Positions 49,870 through 60,800 of a stretch of 64,000 nt of DNA are shown one piece after another. The stretch spans positions 1,426,001 to 1,490,000 of the forward strand of contig NZ_QCYK01000002.1 in the NCBI RefSeq assembly GCF_003071345.1. The letters are read 5' to 3'. Position numbers and translations under genes: made by a program. The notes below the pieces were generated by a model. It saw nothing but the letters and a program-made list of their open reading frames with translations. It was not told the origin of the DNA and did not search any database. Numbering within the stretch: the stretch's first letter is position 1; each line of letters opens with the position of its first letter. This DNA comes from Chitinophaga parva. GTDB lineage: Bacteria; Bacteroidota; Bacteroidia; Chitinophagales; Chitinophagaceae.

Positions 49870-52194
49870 ATGACGAGGACGCGCATCATTCTGTTTGCTT
49901 TACTGCTGACCACCGGCAGCGCCGGTGCACAAACCTATAAGAATGCCAAAGCGCCGGTACCCGCCAGGGTAAAGGACCTGCTGCAACGCATGACCCTGGA
50001 GGAAAAGGTAGGACAGCTCAATACTCTGCTGGGTTGGGAAATGTATGAAAAGCATGGCGATGCAGTAACAGTGAGTGAAGCATTCAGGCAGATAGAGACC
50101 AAGCGTTACATCGGCAGCTTCTGGGCTACCCTGCGTGCAGACCCGTGGACGAAGAAGACCCTGGAAACAGGCCTGTCGCCCCGCCAGTCTGCCATGGCCA
50201 CCAACGCATTGCAACGTTACATGATGGAACATAGCCGCCTGGGCATCCCGTTGCTGCTGGCGGAGGAATGCCCGCATGGGCACATGGCCATTGGCACTAC
50301 GGTGTTTCCTACATCCATTGGTCAGGCCAGCACCTGGGATACGGCGCTCATACATGACATGGCCAGTACCATTGCAGCAGAGGCGCGCGCACAGGGTGCC
50401 CACATTGGTTACGGGCCGGTGCTGGACCTGGTGCGGGAGCCCCGCTGGTCGCGCGTGGAGGAAACCTACGGGGAAGATCCATACCTGATCGGCCAGATGG
50501 GGGTGGCCATGGTAAAGGGTTTCCAGGGTACGGGCATTAACAGCGGTCACAATGTGATCTCCACCCTCAAACACTTCACCGCTTACGGCTCGCCGGAAGG
50601 AGGCCACAATGGCGGCATTGCGCTTACCGGCCCGCGTGACCTGCAGATGTCATACCTCCCTCCATTCCGCGCAGCGGTAAAAGCCGGTGCCCTGTCTGTC
50701 ATGGCGTCTTACAATGCTATTGATGGCATTCCCTGCAGCAGCAACGGCTATTTGCTCAAAGATGTGCTGGTAAAGGACTGGGGCTTCAAAGGCTTTACAG
50801 TATCCGACCTGGGCGGTATTCCCGGGGTAAGGTCCAACCACCACGTGGCGCCGGATCTGGAAACTGCCGCTGCCTTGAGCATCAATGCCGGCCTGGATGC
50901 AGACCTGGGCGGGGAAGCATATGGAGATGCCCTGATAAAAGCGGTAAAGGATAAGCGTGTATCCATGACCGTTATAGACAGCGCTGTAGCCCACGTGCTG
51001 CGGCTCAAGTTTGAAATGGGCCTGTTTGAACATCCTTATGTAGATACTGCCGCCGTGGAGCAGATCGTGGGAACAGCCGCCAGCCGGGCATTGGCGCGCA
51101 GGGTAGCCCTGGAGTCCATTGTGCTGCTGAAGAATGACAACCAGTTGCTGCCCCTGTCCAAATCCATCCGCCACCTGGCGGTGATAGGCCCCAATGCAGA
51201 CAATATTTACAACCAGTTGGGCGATTACACCGCACCCCAGCCGGACGATAAGGTCGTGACCGTACTGGAAGGCATTAAAGCGAAGATAAACGGGGAAGTC
51301 ACTTACGTAAAAGGCTGTGCCATCCGTGACACTACCACGGGCAACATAGATGCGGCAGTAGCTGCCGCAAACAATGCTGACGCAGTAGTGCTGGTGCTGG
51401 GTGGTTCCAGTGCCCGTGATTTCAAAACATCGTACCAGGCCACCGGCGCTGCGGAAGTGAATGCAAACGCCGTAAGCGATATGGAAAGCGGGGAGGGGTA
51501 CGACCGCGTCAGCCTGGACCTGATGGGCCTACAAAATAAACTGATGGAAAGCCTGGTGGCTACCGGCAAACCGGTGATCCTGGTGCTGATAGAAGGACGC
51601 CCGCTGAACATTAACTGGGCCGCGGCGCATGTACCGGCCATCCTCAATGCCTGGTATCCCGGCCAGGAAGGGGGCAATGCCATTGCAGACGTGCTTTTCG
51701 GGGACTACAATCCCGCCGGCCGCCTGCCCATTTCCATCCCGCGCTCCGTGGGCCAGCTACCGGTATATTACAATTACAAAAGCGCCTCCCGTCACGACTA
51801 CGTGGAAATGGATGCCAGGCCATTGTATGCCTTTGGCTACGGTCTTAGCTATACGAAATTTACTTACAGTGACCTGCGCACCACGGTAAAGGGCAAGAAC
51901 GTGGAGATAACGTACACACTGAAAAACACAGGCAGCGTAGCCGGTGATGAGGTAACGCAACTTTACCTGCAAGATGATTACAGCTCCGTGGTAACACCCG
52001 TGCAGCAGCTCAAAAGGTTCCGGCGCATTCGCCTGCAGCCTGGTGAGCAGCAGGAGATCCGCTTTACTTTAACCCCGGAAGACCTGCAGCTGCTCAATGC
52101 ACAAATGCAATGGGTAGTGGAACCGGGCAGCTTTACCGTGATGGTGGGCGGCGCCAGCGATGCGATACAACTGAAGGGCAGTTTTACGTTGTGA
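49870..52194 (+). CDS. Glycoside hydrolase family 3 beta-glucosidase type
   Basis: 774 residues from ATG 49870; upstream in-frame ATG adds a weak stretch, whereas this one starts the signal peptide ('IILFALLLTTGSAGAQ'). The GH3 N-terminal barrel has 'HFTAYGSPEGGHNGG', 'GVMASYNAIDGIPCSSN'-like and the catalytic nucleophile Asp313 in 'FTVSDLGG'. The C-terminal GH3 and fibronectin-like domains follow ('LVLGGSSARDFKTSYQ', 'NTGSVAGDEVTQLYLQD'). It probably cleaves terminal beta-glucose or xylose from oligosaccharides in the periplasm. The same-strand neighbours are unrelated. Confidence 0.93.
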   Translation: MTRTRIILFALLLTTGSAGAQTYKNAKAPVPARVKDLLQRMTLEEKVGQLNTLLGWEMYEKHGDAVTVSEAFRQIETKRYIGSFWATLRADPWTKKTLETGLSPRQSAMATNALQRYMMEHSRLGIPLLLAEECPHGHMAIGTTVFPTSIGQASTWDTALIHDMASTIAAEARAQGAHIGYGPVLDLVREPRWSRVEETYGEDPYLIGQMGVAMVKGFQGTGINSGHNVISTLKHFTAYGSPEGGHNGGIALTGPRDLQMSYLPPFRAAVKAGALSVMASYNAIDGIPCSSNGYLLKDVLVKDWGFKGFTVSDLGGIPGVRSNHHVAPDLETAAALSINAGLDADLGGEAYGDALIKAVKDKRVSMTVIDSAVAHVLRLKFEMGLFEHPYVDTAAVEQIVGTAASRALARRVALESIVLLKNDNQLLPLSKSIRHLAVIGPNADNIYNQLGDYTAPQPDDKVVTVLEGIKAKINGEVTYVKGCAIRDTTTGNIDAAVAAANNADAVVLVLGGSSARDFKTSYQATGAAEVNANAVSDMESGEGYDRVSLDLMGLQNKLMESLVATGKPVILVLIEGRPLNINWAAAHVPAILNAWYPGQEGGNAIADVLFGDYNPAGRLPISIPRSVGQLPVYYNYKSASRHDYVEMDARPLYAFGYGLSYTKFTYSDLRTTVKGKNVEITYTLKNTGSVAGDEVTQLYLQDDYSSVVTPVQQLKRFRRIRLQPGEQQEIRFTLTPEDLQLLNAQMQWVVEPGSFTVMVGGASDAIQLKGSFTL

Positions 52195-52284
52195 TCTTGC
52201 CCCGCGTGGTCATGGCGGGTATAAAATAATTTCATCCGCGCCTGCTTTCCCTGTAATTTTAGGCGATTGATCAAGGTGGAAGTT

Positions 52285-52749
52285 ATGTACACGAAGCAGG
52301 AAATTTCCCGGCAGAAACAGGCCTTCTGGACGGCTTTTGGAAAATATATGAAACCCATTCTCTCCGCGGATGGGGAAATGATAAGCTGGTCGAACTACAA
52401 GACCCGGGTGCCCGGCATCAGCTTTAAACTGGATGCAGACCATAAAACCGCCAGTGTCATAGTAGAGATCTCCGCCACAGATGCGGGTTTGCAGCAGCGC
52501 CTGTATCAGCACCTCCTGGGCCAGCGCCCCATCCTGGTGGAAGCCCTGGGCGGGGAAGACTGGCAATGGCAGCCTCGAACCATGGATGAATACGGGCGCC
52601 CCGTAAGCCGCGTGCGCAAAGACCTGCCGGGCGTGTCTGTGATGCGCACGGAAGACTGGCCGGCCATCATTTCCTTTTTTAAACCCCGGATCATAGGGCT
52701 GGATGAATATTGGAGCATGGCCAGGTTCAGTTTCCAGTCAATGTTATAA
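52285..52749 (+). CDS. DUF4268-like protein
   Basis: 154 residues from ATG 52285, preceded by AAGGTGGA about 8 bp upstream as a possible Shine-Dalgarno; a TTG in frame upstream adds six residues. 'KQEISRQKQAFWTAFGKYMKPIL', then 'WSNYKTRVPGISFKLDAD', and 'MRTEDWPAIISFFKPRIIGLDEYWS' fit the DUF4268 family, whose members sometimes carry a nuclease-like fold. No active-site motif is evident, and the function is unknown. No signal peptide; cytoplasmic. Confidence 0.6.
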   Translation: MYTKQEISRQKQAFWTAFGKYMKPILSADGEMISWSNYKTRVPGISFKLDADHKTASVIVEISATDAGLQQRLYQHLLGQRPILVEALGGEDWQWQPRTMDEYGRPVSRVRKDLPGVSVMRTEDWPAIISFFKPRIIGLDEYWSMARFSFQSML

Positions 52750-52794
52750 CCGCTGTATTTTTTCTATATTCGTTGGTATCAGAAGCTAAAAATT

Positions 52795-53604
52795 ATGAAA
52801 AGATTTTCCGTCCTTATTCTGCTGCTTGTTTCCTTTGCCGGCTATGCCCAGAATACGATCAACAACTACAAATATGTGCTGGTGCCGGAGCGCTTTGGTT
52901 TTTCCAAAGAGCCGGACCAATACGGCCTGAACACCCAATCCCTGGCCTTGCTGGGCAAGAAAGGTTTTACGGCTTACAGTGACAATGGTAACCTGCCCCA
53001 GGAAATTGCGGGCAACCGCTGCCAGGCACTCACCGCAGACGTGGTGCAGAAAAAGGGCATGTTTGTGACCAACCTTACCCTTCTTCTCAAAGATTGCCAG
53101 GGTAATATCGTGTTCAAAGGTAAAGAAGGTAAAAGCTGGGAAAAAGAATACGTAGTAGCCTTTAACCAGGCGCTGGCCGAGGCTTTCAAGTCGCTGGACG
53201 AAACGCCCTACAGCTATGTGGGGCCTTCCGGTACACCTGCCCCGCAGACGGTAGCCGCAACCACCCAGGCTGCAACAGCATCCGTGCAAGCCGCACCTGC
53301 GGCAGCACAACCTGCGGCTGCTATGGTAGCGGCGGGTGCTCCCGCTGCAACAGCAGCAGCCAGTACACCGGCAGCTGCCAATGCAGGCAGCGTGCTATAT
53401 GCGCAGGCCACTGCCACCGGTTTCCAGCTGATCGATACGTCTCCGAAGATCGTACTCACGTTACTGAAAACCTCGCAGCCGGACCTGTTCATTGCAGACG
53501 GCAATGGCGCACATGGCATCGTGCTGAAAACCGGTGGCAACTGGTACTTTGAATCTTACAAAGAAGGCCAGTACACCAAAGAACCCTTGCAGATCAAATT
53601 CTAA
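52795..53604 (+). CDS. Exported protein with Ala-rich linker, function unknown
   Basis: 269 residues. Signal peptide ends near residue 19 ('LLVSFAGYAQ'). Residues 20-140 form a conserved-looking domain ('NNYKYVLVPERFGFSKEPDQYGLNT', in part; 'NRCQALTADVVQKKGMFVTNLTLLLKDCQGNIVFKGKEG'-like), which I recall as a recurring periplasmic family in Bacteroidota with no assigned role. Residues 141-198 are a low-complexity Ala/Pro/Thr linker. Residues 199-269 form a second small domain ('YAQATATGFQLIDTSPKIVLTLLKTSQPD', in part). Two Cys (76 and 101) could make a disulfide. Not in an obvious operon. Confidence 0.7.
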   Translation: MKRFSVLILLLVSFAGYAQNTINNYKYVLVPERFGFSKEPDQYGLNTQSLALLGKKGFTAYSDNGNLPQEIAGNRCQALTADVVQKKGMFVTNLTLLLKDCQGNIVFKGKEGKSWEKEYVVAFNQALAEAFKSLDETPYSYVGPSGTPAPQTVAATTQAATASVQAAPAAAQPAAAMVAAGAPAATAAASTPAAANAGSVLYAQATATGFQLIDTSPKIVLTLLKTSQPDLFIADGNGAHGIVLKTGGNWYFESYKEGQYTKEPLQIKF

Positions 53605-53612
53605 ATAGCACA

Positions 53613-55940
53613 TCAGTTGGGGGTACCGCTGCGGAAGAACCAGGAAGCTGGTACCGGCTGCGGCTTACCCCCATCCTGGCTATACAACAGTTGCAGGTCG
53701 GCCCCGCCACCTATGTTCATATAATCCAGTACAAACGGGTGTAACCCCCCGCCCAGGGCTATCTGCCCACTTTTTTCCTCTGCGGAATGCCCGCCATCAT
53801 TATCCACCACTACACGGTCTGCGATCTTCAGCACACTGCCGTCATCAGACAAAAGGAAAAAGCTGTAAATGCCGGTGGCAGGCACTTTCAGGTAACCGTG
53901 GAACAGTAATGCATAAGACTCCGGCATGCCGGCTGGCAGTGCCACGTTTGTGAGCACCATGGTGGTATCTGCATTTCCTTTTATCAACTTGGTGGTGTTG
54001 AACGCGCCCGGTATGCGCTGCACCTGGAGGCCGGGCTGCAGTTGGGCGAATGTAGCCACCGGCGCGGCATAGGCCTGTTGTTCAAACGTGATGGTCTTAA
54101 TATCACCCCGGCGGCCTTTTGGGGTGAATGCGGCCACGCGTACCGTGCGGTTACTGTTGATCCGCAAAGGTTTGGTGAGGGCTGGGGAAGATGCGGTAGG
54201 AAAGCCCTGTTCTGTATACCGCAGCGTAAGTTGTGGTGCGGGTGAGGCAAGAAAGAAGGTGGCAGTATCTACAAACACCCGGTGCTCACTGGCCTCTGGC
54301 AGGTCTTGCAGGCGGTAATGCACGCCCATGTTCTCCAGGCGGGGATAGTGCGCTTCCAGGCGTTGCAGGTAAGACGCATACAGGTCTTTGCGGCTCCAGG
54401 CAGATTCTGCAAGGGCGGTCATGCGCGGCATCAGCAGGTAGTCTGCCCTGTTTTCCGTGGGTACCCTTTCCGTCCACAGGTTGGCCTGCAGGCCCATGAT
54501 CTGCCGCTGCTGCGTGGCATTCATGTGGTAAATGGTATCATTCGGATCGTAGTGGTACACCGCGCTCAGGCTATATCTGTCTGGCAGGGCGTCAAAATAA
54601 AGCGGCCCATCCGCGGTCATTACCAGCTTGTTGCCATTGCTGGCGGCTTTCAGCGGCGCCATCCTGGCCCAGGTGCGCCAGAACATTACGGTGGCGGTGC
54701 TGTCTATACCACCTTCCACGATCTCGTCCCAGCCCAGGAGGGTCTTGCCTTTTTCATGGAACAAGGTCTCCATCTGGTCAATGAACCAGGATTGCAGTTG
54801 GGCCGTGTTGGTAAGTCCATGCGTTTTCATGAACTGCTGGCACAGTGCAGACTTTTCCCATTCGCTCCTTTCCACTTCGTCTCCGCCAATGTGGATGTAC
54901 TTGGAGGGAAAGAGGGCGGCAACTTCGGCAAACACATTGCGGGCAAAGGCCAGCACCGTGTCTTTGCAGGGGCAGATGGGCGTGGAGAAGCTCTCCCGCC
55001 AGTCCCTGGCCTGGCCGCTGCAGGTAAGTTCGGGGTACTGGAGAATGGCGGCCATCATGTGGCCGGGCATGTCTATTTCAGGGATCACCTCAATATGGCG
55101 GGCGGCGGCGTATTGAATGAAAGCTTTCATTTCTGCCTGGGTATAGTAGCCGCCATACTGCGTATGTCCGTTCACGTGACGCAGGTGGCTGGGATCTATT
55201 TCCAGGTCGGGGTTGCCGGTTTGCGCAGCCAGTTTCATGCAGGCAGAGTCCTGGTCGTTGAACGTACGCCAGCCGCTCAACGTGGTCAGTTTGGGGTATT
55301 TTTTTATTTCAATGCGCCAGCCCTGGTCGTCTGTGAGGTGGAGGTGCAGCTTGTTGAATTTATACAAAGCCATCATGTCCACGAAGCGCCGCAGGTAGCG
55401 CATGGAAAAGAAGTGGCGGGATACGTCCAGCATCATGCCACGCCAGGCGTACACCGGCTGGTCCCGGATGTGGGCGGCGGGCAGGGGAATGTCTTTCCCA
55501 TGGCCGTTTTCCACGGATGCAGGCATCAGCTGTCGCAGGGTCTGCACTGCGTAGAACATGCCGGCTGCCTGGTGGGCGGAGAGGGTGATGCGTTTTTCAC
55601 TTACGGTTACCTGGTAGCTTTCCGGTGCGGTGAGGGCGGCATCGTCCTGCAGCACAATATCTGTGGCAGTGGTGCTGGCGCCGGCGCTGGTAATGGGTGC
55701 CGCGGTGGGGCCCAGGTATTTGCGCAGCAACTGCTGCAGGGCGCGGGCTTCGCCGGTGAAGGTACCTGCGGGAACAATAATACGGGAATGTGCATCTACG
55801 TGGGCCGTACCGCTGGCAGCTTCCAGGCTGGAGGGCCAGGGAATGAGCGGATAACGGGGGTGGTTGTTAGTAGTAATAGATTGGGCGCTGGTGCCGGCAC
55901 CTGTGGCCAGCAGCATCAGCAGCAATAAATTTTTCCTCAT
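53613..55940 (-). CDS. Glycoside hydrolase family 20 beta-N-acetylhexosaminidase
   Basis: 775 residues, signal peptide ending near 20. GH20b-type N-terminal domain (about 25-155), then the catalytic barrel (about 160-500) with 'RGMMLDVSRHFFSM', 'HLTDDQGWRIEIKKYP' and the catalytic Asp354-Glu355 pair in 'IHIGGDEVERSEW'. A small region follows and the C-terminus (about 635-775) is a PA14-like carbohydrate-binding domain ('YLKVPATGIYSFFLLSDDGSVLKIAD'). It removes terminal N-acetylglucosamine from chitin or glycan oligomers in the envelope. It is convergent with the gene at 52795 and divergent from the ECF sigma gene. Confidence 0.95.
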   Translation of the reverse strand: MRKNLLLLMLLATGAGTSAQSITTNNHPRYPLIPWPSSLEAASGTAHVDAHSRIIVPAGTFTGEARALQQLLRKYLGPTAAPITSAGASTTATDIVLQDDAALTAPESYQVTVSEKRITLSAHQAAGMFYAVQTLRQLMPASVENGHGKDIPLPAAHIRDQPVYAWRGMMLDVSRHFFSMRYLRRFVDMMALYKFNKLHLHLTDDQGWRIEIKKYPKLTTLSGWRTFNDQDSACMKLAAQTGNPDLEIDPSHLRHVNGHTQYGGYYTQAEMKAFIQYAAARHIEVIPEIDMPGHMMAAILQYPELTCSGQARDWRESFSTPICPCKDTVLAFARNVFAEVAALFPSKYIHIGGDEVERSEWEKSALCQQFMKTHGLTNTAQLQSWFIDQMETLFHEKGKTLLGWDEIVEGGIDSTATVMFWRTWARMAPLKAASNGNKLVMTADGPLYFDALPDRYSLSAVYHYDPNDTIYHMNATQQRQIMGLQANLWTERVPTENRADYLLMPRMTALAESAWSRKDLYASYLQRLEAHYPRLENMGVHYRLQDLPEASEHRVFVDTATFFLASPAPQLTLRYTEQGFPTASSPALTKPLRINSNRTVRVAAFTPKGRRGDIKTITFEQQAYAAPVATFAQLQPGLQVQRIPGAFNTTKLIKGNADTTMVLTNVALPAGMPESYALLFHGYLKVPATGIYSFFLLSDDGSVLKIADRVVVDNDGGHSAEEKSGQIALGGGLHPFVLDYMNIGGGADLQLLYSQDGGKPQPVPASWFFRSGTPN

Positions 55941-56075
55941 GTGTGGTTGAAATTTCCTAAGCTTGGTCCATTGGACGTAAGATAACAGAAAATAAACACT
56001 ATTTTATTATATTGTGGTGCAACCACCGTATATGTTTTACGTATACGTTTATTACTATCAAACGCACACCAAACA

Positions 56076-56648
56076 ATGAGTGTGGATACGGATTTCGTCG
56101 GGAAAGTAACATTTACAAGGTTATACGCGGCACATTTTCAAACCTTTGCCTTGCTGGCCATGCAATATGTAAAAGATATGCGTGTGGCGGAAGATATTGT
56201 ACAGGATACATTCCTGAAATACTGGGAAGCCCCGTTCACCCTGGAAAATCCGCAGGCGTTGAAAACCTACTTTGGCCGTATCATCATCAACCGGTCCCTC
56301 AACCACCTGAAGCGGGAAAAGAACCTGCAGCGCCATCATGAGCTGATAGGCCAGGAGATCACAGAGCAGGATGTTTTTGAGCGGCTGCACGAAAGTGAGT
56401 TGCAGGTGATGGTGTACGGGGAAATAGAGCGGCTGCCGGAGCAGTGTAAAAAGGTGTTTAAAATGAACCGTTTTGATGGCCTCAAATACCGGGAAATAGC
56501 GGAGCAGCTGCAGCTCAGTGAACGTACCGTGGAAAACCACATTGCCCATGCGCTGAAAGTATTGCGCAAGAACCTCCTGGAAGAAAAAAGCTTTAAGGCA
56601 AACTTTGAAAAATATAAGTCCCTGTTATTGATATTAAGCATGCACTAG
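56076..56648 (+). CDS. ECF-type RNA polymerase sigma factor
   Basis: 190 residues. Region 2 about 15-80 ('MRVAEDIVQDTFLKYWE' -10 recognition segment, 'AYINRSLNHLK'-type core binding) and region 4 about 125-175 with helix-turn-helix 'GLKYREIAEQLQLSERTVENHIAHAL'. This is the Bacteroidota SusC-linked ECF group. It lies 135 bp before a FecR-type anti-sigma gene and the STN-containing SusC. It should drive the uptake operon when released by the FecR protein. Confidence 0.95.
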   Translation: MSVDTDFVGKVTFTRLYAAHFQTFALLAMQYVKDMRVAEDIVQDTFLKYWEAPFTLENPQALKTYFGRIIINRSLNHLKREKNLQRHHELIGQEITEQDVFERLHESELQVMVYGEIERLPEQCKKVFKMNRFDGLKYREIAEQLQLSERTVENHIAHALKVLRKNLLEEKSFKANFEKYKSLLLILSMH

Positions 56649-56783
56649 TAGCATTTTTACATTTCCGCCAGTTCCGTTACCTACTGCCGGTTAAAATATT
56701 TTCAAAAAAGCCGCTTTAATTTTTTTTAAATTGGACTAGGGGAGAACCTTCCGGCCATTTGTCTAATACCAAACCAAATCTAA

Positions 56784-57794
56784 ATGGCCCTGGAGGATCA
56801 AGCGTTATTATTGATCGTACGGCACCTTAACACCCCTGAAGACGAGCACCTGTCCACCGCTGTAGAGAACTGGAGAGCACAGGCCCCTGGCAATGAGACC
56901 TATTACCGGGAGGTCTGTAAATTATGGCAAGCTTCGTCCGCGGCCAGTGTATTGCGTGACATCGATGTAGCTACGGCTGTAGCAAGATTAGAAGAAAAAA
57001 TGTCCCCGCTGCCGGGCGCTGTACCCGGCATGTATGCTGCTTATGAGGCCGGCGCAGCCCGTTCCCGCAGGAAGCGCTGGGCCTGGAGCGCTGCCGCTGC
57101 TGTGGCCGCCCTGCTGGCAGTAGCAGGCGGGTACCGCCTTACCCGGAAGGGAACGGTGAAAATGTTGACCCGCGCCACGCACCAGCTCCGTGACTCCCTG
57201 CAGCTGAGCGATGGTTCTACGGTGTACCTGGATGTTAACACCACCCTGGCTTACCCTGAAAAATTTGTGGCAGACAACCGGAACATTGTATTGGAAAATG
57301 GAGACGCGTTCTTCAAAATTGCGCAGGACTCCATGCGACCCTTTACCGTAACGATGGACAGGACGGCGGTAAAAGTACTGGGCACCAGTTTTAATATTCA
57401 CAAGGATACCACCCATATCGCTGTGGATGTGAAAACAGGCCGTGTCATGTTCCTGTCGGACAACCAGCCCATGGCCGTGCTGAACGCAGGTACCATAGCG
57501 CGTTACAACCTGCAAACAGATAGCATCATCACCTATAGCAATCAAAATCAGAACAGCGATGCATGGCTTACCGGTGAGCTCCGTTTTGTGGATGAACCTT
57601 TGAAAAAAGTGTTCGGCAAACTGGAAGATCATTACCATGTGCAGATAGACCTGGATACCAATCTTTCCAACCTCGGGAAATTAAACGCCACATTCAATAA
57701 CAATAGCCTGGAAGAAGTGATCAAGTTGCTGGAACAGACGTACCCCATCCGGATAGAGCAGCAGGGGGACCGGTTAATCGTCAAGAACAAATAA
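56784..57794 (+). CDS. FecR-type anti-sigma factor
   Basis: 336 residues. Cytoplasmic N-terminal part (1-95) that holds the sigma factor; one membrane span at about 96-116 ('WAWSAAAAVAALLAVAGGY'); and periplasmic FecR domain at 130-335 with 'DSLQLSDGSTVYLDVNTTLAYPEKF', 'GDAFFKIAQDSMRPFTV', 'TAVKVLGTSFNIHKD' and a final DUF4974-type segment. It transduces the signal from the SusC STN domain to the ECF sigma factor. Follows the sigma gene by 135 bp and precedes SusC by 32 bp. Confidence 0.95.
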   Translation: MALEDQALLLIVRHLNTPEDEHLSTAVENWRAQAPGNETYYREVCKLWQASSAASVLRDIDVATAVARLEEKMSPLPGAVPGMYAAYEAGAARSRRKRWAWSAAAAVAALLAVAGGYRLTRKGTVKMLTRATHQLRDSLQLSDGSTVYLDVNTTLAYPEKFVADNRNIVLENGDAFFKIAQDSMRPFTVTMDRTAVKVLGTSFNIHKDTTHIAVDVKTGRVMFLSDNQPMAVLNAGTIARYNLQTDSIITYSNQNQNSDAWLTGELRFVDEPLKKVFGKLEDHYHVQIDLDTNLSNLGKLNATFNNNSLEEVIKLLEQTYPIRIEQQGDRLIVKNK

Positions 57795-57826
57795 TCTCTA
57801 TAAAATGCCAATCTAACTTGTAGCGT

Positions 57827-60800
57827 ATGAACCAAAATCTTTACCGCAGGCGGGCCGTATGGCTTTGCCAAGTATCCCTATTGGGTATGTTGTTCTCGCT
57901 GAACCCGGGAGCACCACTTTTTGCCCGGCAGGCTCCCACATCGGAGAAGCTGGAACCTTACCTGAAGCAGCTGGAGAACACGTTCCATGTTGCCTTCATT
58001 TATGATGGATCGGAGATCAACAAAGACCTGGTGATCGCCATTAATTCCCGCCGCCGCAACTCCGGCAAGCTGGACGATGCTTTGCGCGACCTGCCTTCCC
58101 AGGCGGGCATTGAATACACCATTGTAGGGAATAATGTGATCCTCAAAAAGGCCACTATAGCGCCTAAAGCGGCAGATGACAACGTGGTGGTAAAGGGCCG
58201 CATTACTACCAGGGAAGGCAGTAATACAGTACCCCTGCCCGGTGTGAACGTAATGCTCAAAGGCACGCGTACCGGTACCACTACAAATGGTAATGGTGAA
58301 TTTGCCATCAAAGTGCCGCAGAACGGTGTCCTGGTATTTTCCATGGTTGGCTACAAGTCTGTGGAGCGGGTGGTAAGCGGCAGCAATCCCGTATTCAACA
58401 TTGAACTGCAGCAGGAAAGTAAGTCGCTCAGTGAAGTGGACGTAGTGGCCACGGGTTACCAGACCCTGGACCGCAAGCTCTTTACCGGCGCAGCTACCAC
58501 GCTGAAAGGATCGGACGTGAAGCGCGATGGTATCACCGACGTAAGCCGCATGCTGGAAGGCCGCGTAGCCGGTGTATCTGTGCAGAACGTATCCGGTACG
58601 TTTGGTGCGGCGCCCAAGATCCGCGTGCGTGGCGCCACCTCTATCAACGGTGATAATAAACCGCTGTGGGTGGTAGACGGCGTGGTGCTGGAAGACGTGG
58701 TGAACATCTCCAACGAACAGCTTTCCACCGGCGACCCCAATACGCTGATCGGCTCTTCTGTAGCGGGTTTGAACCCTGACGACATTGAGAGCTTCGTGAT
58801 CCTGAAAGACGCTGCCGCTACCGCGCAATACGGCGCCCGCGCCATGAACGGGGTGATCGTAGTGACCACCAAGAAAGGTAAGAACACCGCCGGTGTACCG
58901 AATATTTCTTACACCGGTAACTTCACTTCTTACCTGAAACCTTCTTACAGCAGCTACGACATCCTGAATTCTTCAGACCAGATGAACGTATACCTGGAGA
59001 TGCTGAACAAAGGATGGCTGAACCACTCTTCAACGGCTAATAATGCCAATGGCGGCGTATTTACCAAGATGTACAATGAGATGTACGATTATGATACCGC
59101 TACCGGCAATTATAAGCTGAACAACAACATCCCCAGTGAAAAGGCTTTCCTGCAGCGCTATGCGGATGCCAACACCAACTGGTTTGATGTGCTGTTCAAA
59201 AATTCGCTGATGATGGAACACTCCCTGAGCGTGTCTTCCGGTTCTGAAAGATCACAGTTCTATGCATCCACCAGCTTTCTCCACGATAACGGCTGGAGCA
59301 TCGGGGACAATGTAAAACGCTTTACCGGCAACCTGAGAGGTTCTTTCAAGATCAACGACCGTCTTTCATTTGAGTTACTCACACAAGCCTCCGTGCGTGA
59401 CCAGATGGCACCCGGTACATTAGGCCGTTTGAGCAACCCGGTGTTTGGCCAGTACGACCGTGACTTTGACATCAATCCCTTCAGCTATGCGCTCAACACC
59501 AGCCGCGTACTGACGCCGTATGATGACCAGGGCAACCTGGAATATTTTACCCGCGACTACGCGCCGTTCAATATCATCCATGAGTTGCAGAACAATACAC
59601 TGGGCCTTACCCAGATAGACTTTAAAGGACAGGGTGGGCTGAAATACAAGATCACCAAAACGCTGCAATACTCCTTCGATGGTTCTTACCGCTATGCTAA
59701 AACCAGCCAGGAACATAAGGTGACGGAAAACTCTAACCAGGCCGAGGCTTACCGCGCAGGTGTGGCAGAGCAGAACACCACCATTATGAATAACAACCGT
59801 TTCCTGTACCACAACCCGGACGATCCGAATGCGCTGCCGGTAACGGTACTGCCTTATGGTGGTTTTTATAACACGGTGGATGATAACATTACCAACTATT
59901 ATTTCCGTAATGCGCTGGAGTGGAACACTTCTTTCCGCCAGGACCACCTGGTGAATGTGTATGCTGCACAGGAGCTGCGCTATATTAACCGCCAGCACAA
60001 AACCTTTGATGGTTACGGCTACCAGTTTGACCAGGGGGGCGTTCCCTTCATTGATCCCAACATCGTGAAGCAGAACGTGGAGTCCAACTTCAACTACTAC
60101 AGCATGAACTATAACTACGAGCGTTATCTGAACTACCAGATGCGCGCGGCTTACTCCTACAAGGGTAAGTATAGCTTCAATGCCACCGGCCGTTATGATG
60201 GTTCTAACCTGCTGGGACAGTCCAAGACTGCCCGCTGGCTGCCCACCTGGAACGTGTCTGGTGCCTGGAATATTGACAACGAGAATTTCATGCAGCGCAA
60301 TACCCGCCTGCTGCATGTACTGAGCAGCGCCAGGCTGCGTGCCACTTATGGCCTTACCGCCAGCATGGGCCCTGCTACCAACTCCAGCCTGTACCTGCAG
60401 GCGCATACCACAAACCGTCCTTATCTTTCTGAAAGGGAAACGGTGCTGTACATTGCCGGCCTGGAAAACTCAGAGCTGACCTTTGAAAAGCAGAAAGAAC
60501 TGGACCTGGGCCTGGACCTGGGTTTCCTGGGAGACCGCATTACCCTTACCGCGGATTATTATGACCGCCGTGGTTTTGACCTGATCGGGCCTATCCGTAC
60601 TTCCGGTATTGGCGGGGAAGAGACCAAGGTGGCCAACTACGCAGACATGCGCTCCAAAGGCCAGGAAGTTACCCTGGGCATTGCCATCATCAAGCAGAAG
60701 GACTGGAGCTGGAATACGCAGCTCACCTTTGCGCACAATAAGAACAAGATCACGAACCTGAAGAATCAGCCCAATATCTTTGACCTGGTAAAGCCTGATG

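Noticed and set aside
54282..55928. 548-codon open frame on the plus strand opposite the GH20 gene
   Set aside because: It mirrors the GH20 gene, has no family motif, and its composition is a by-product of the GC-rich third positions of the real gene.
55966..55976. Palindrome GTCCA-T-TGGAC upstream of the GH20 gene as an operator
   Set aside because: Only 5-bp arms with no matching copy or regulator nearby; too little to support a feature.
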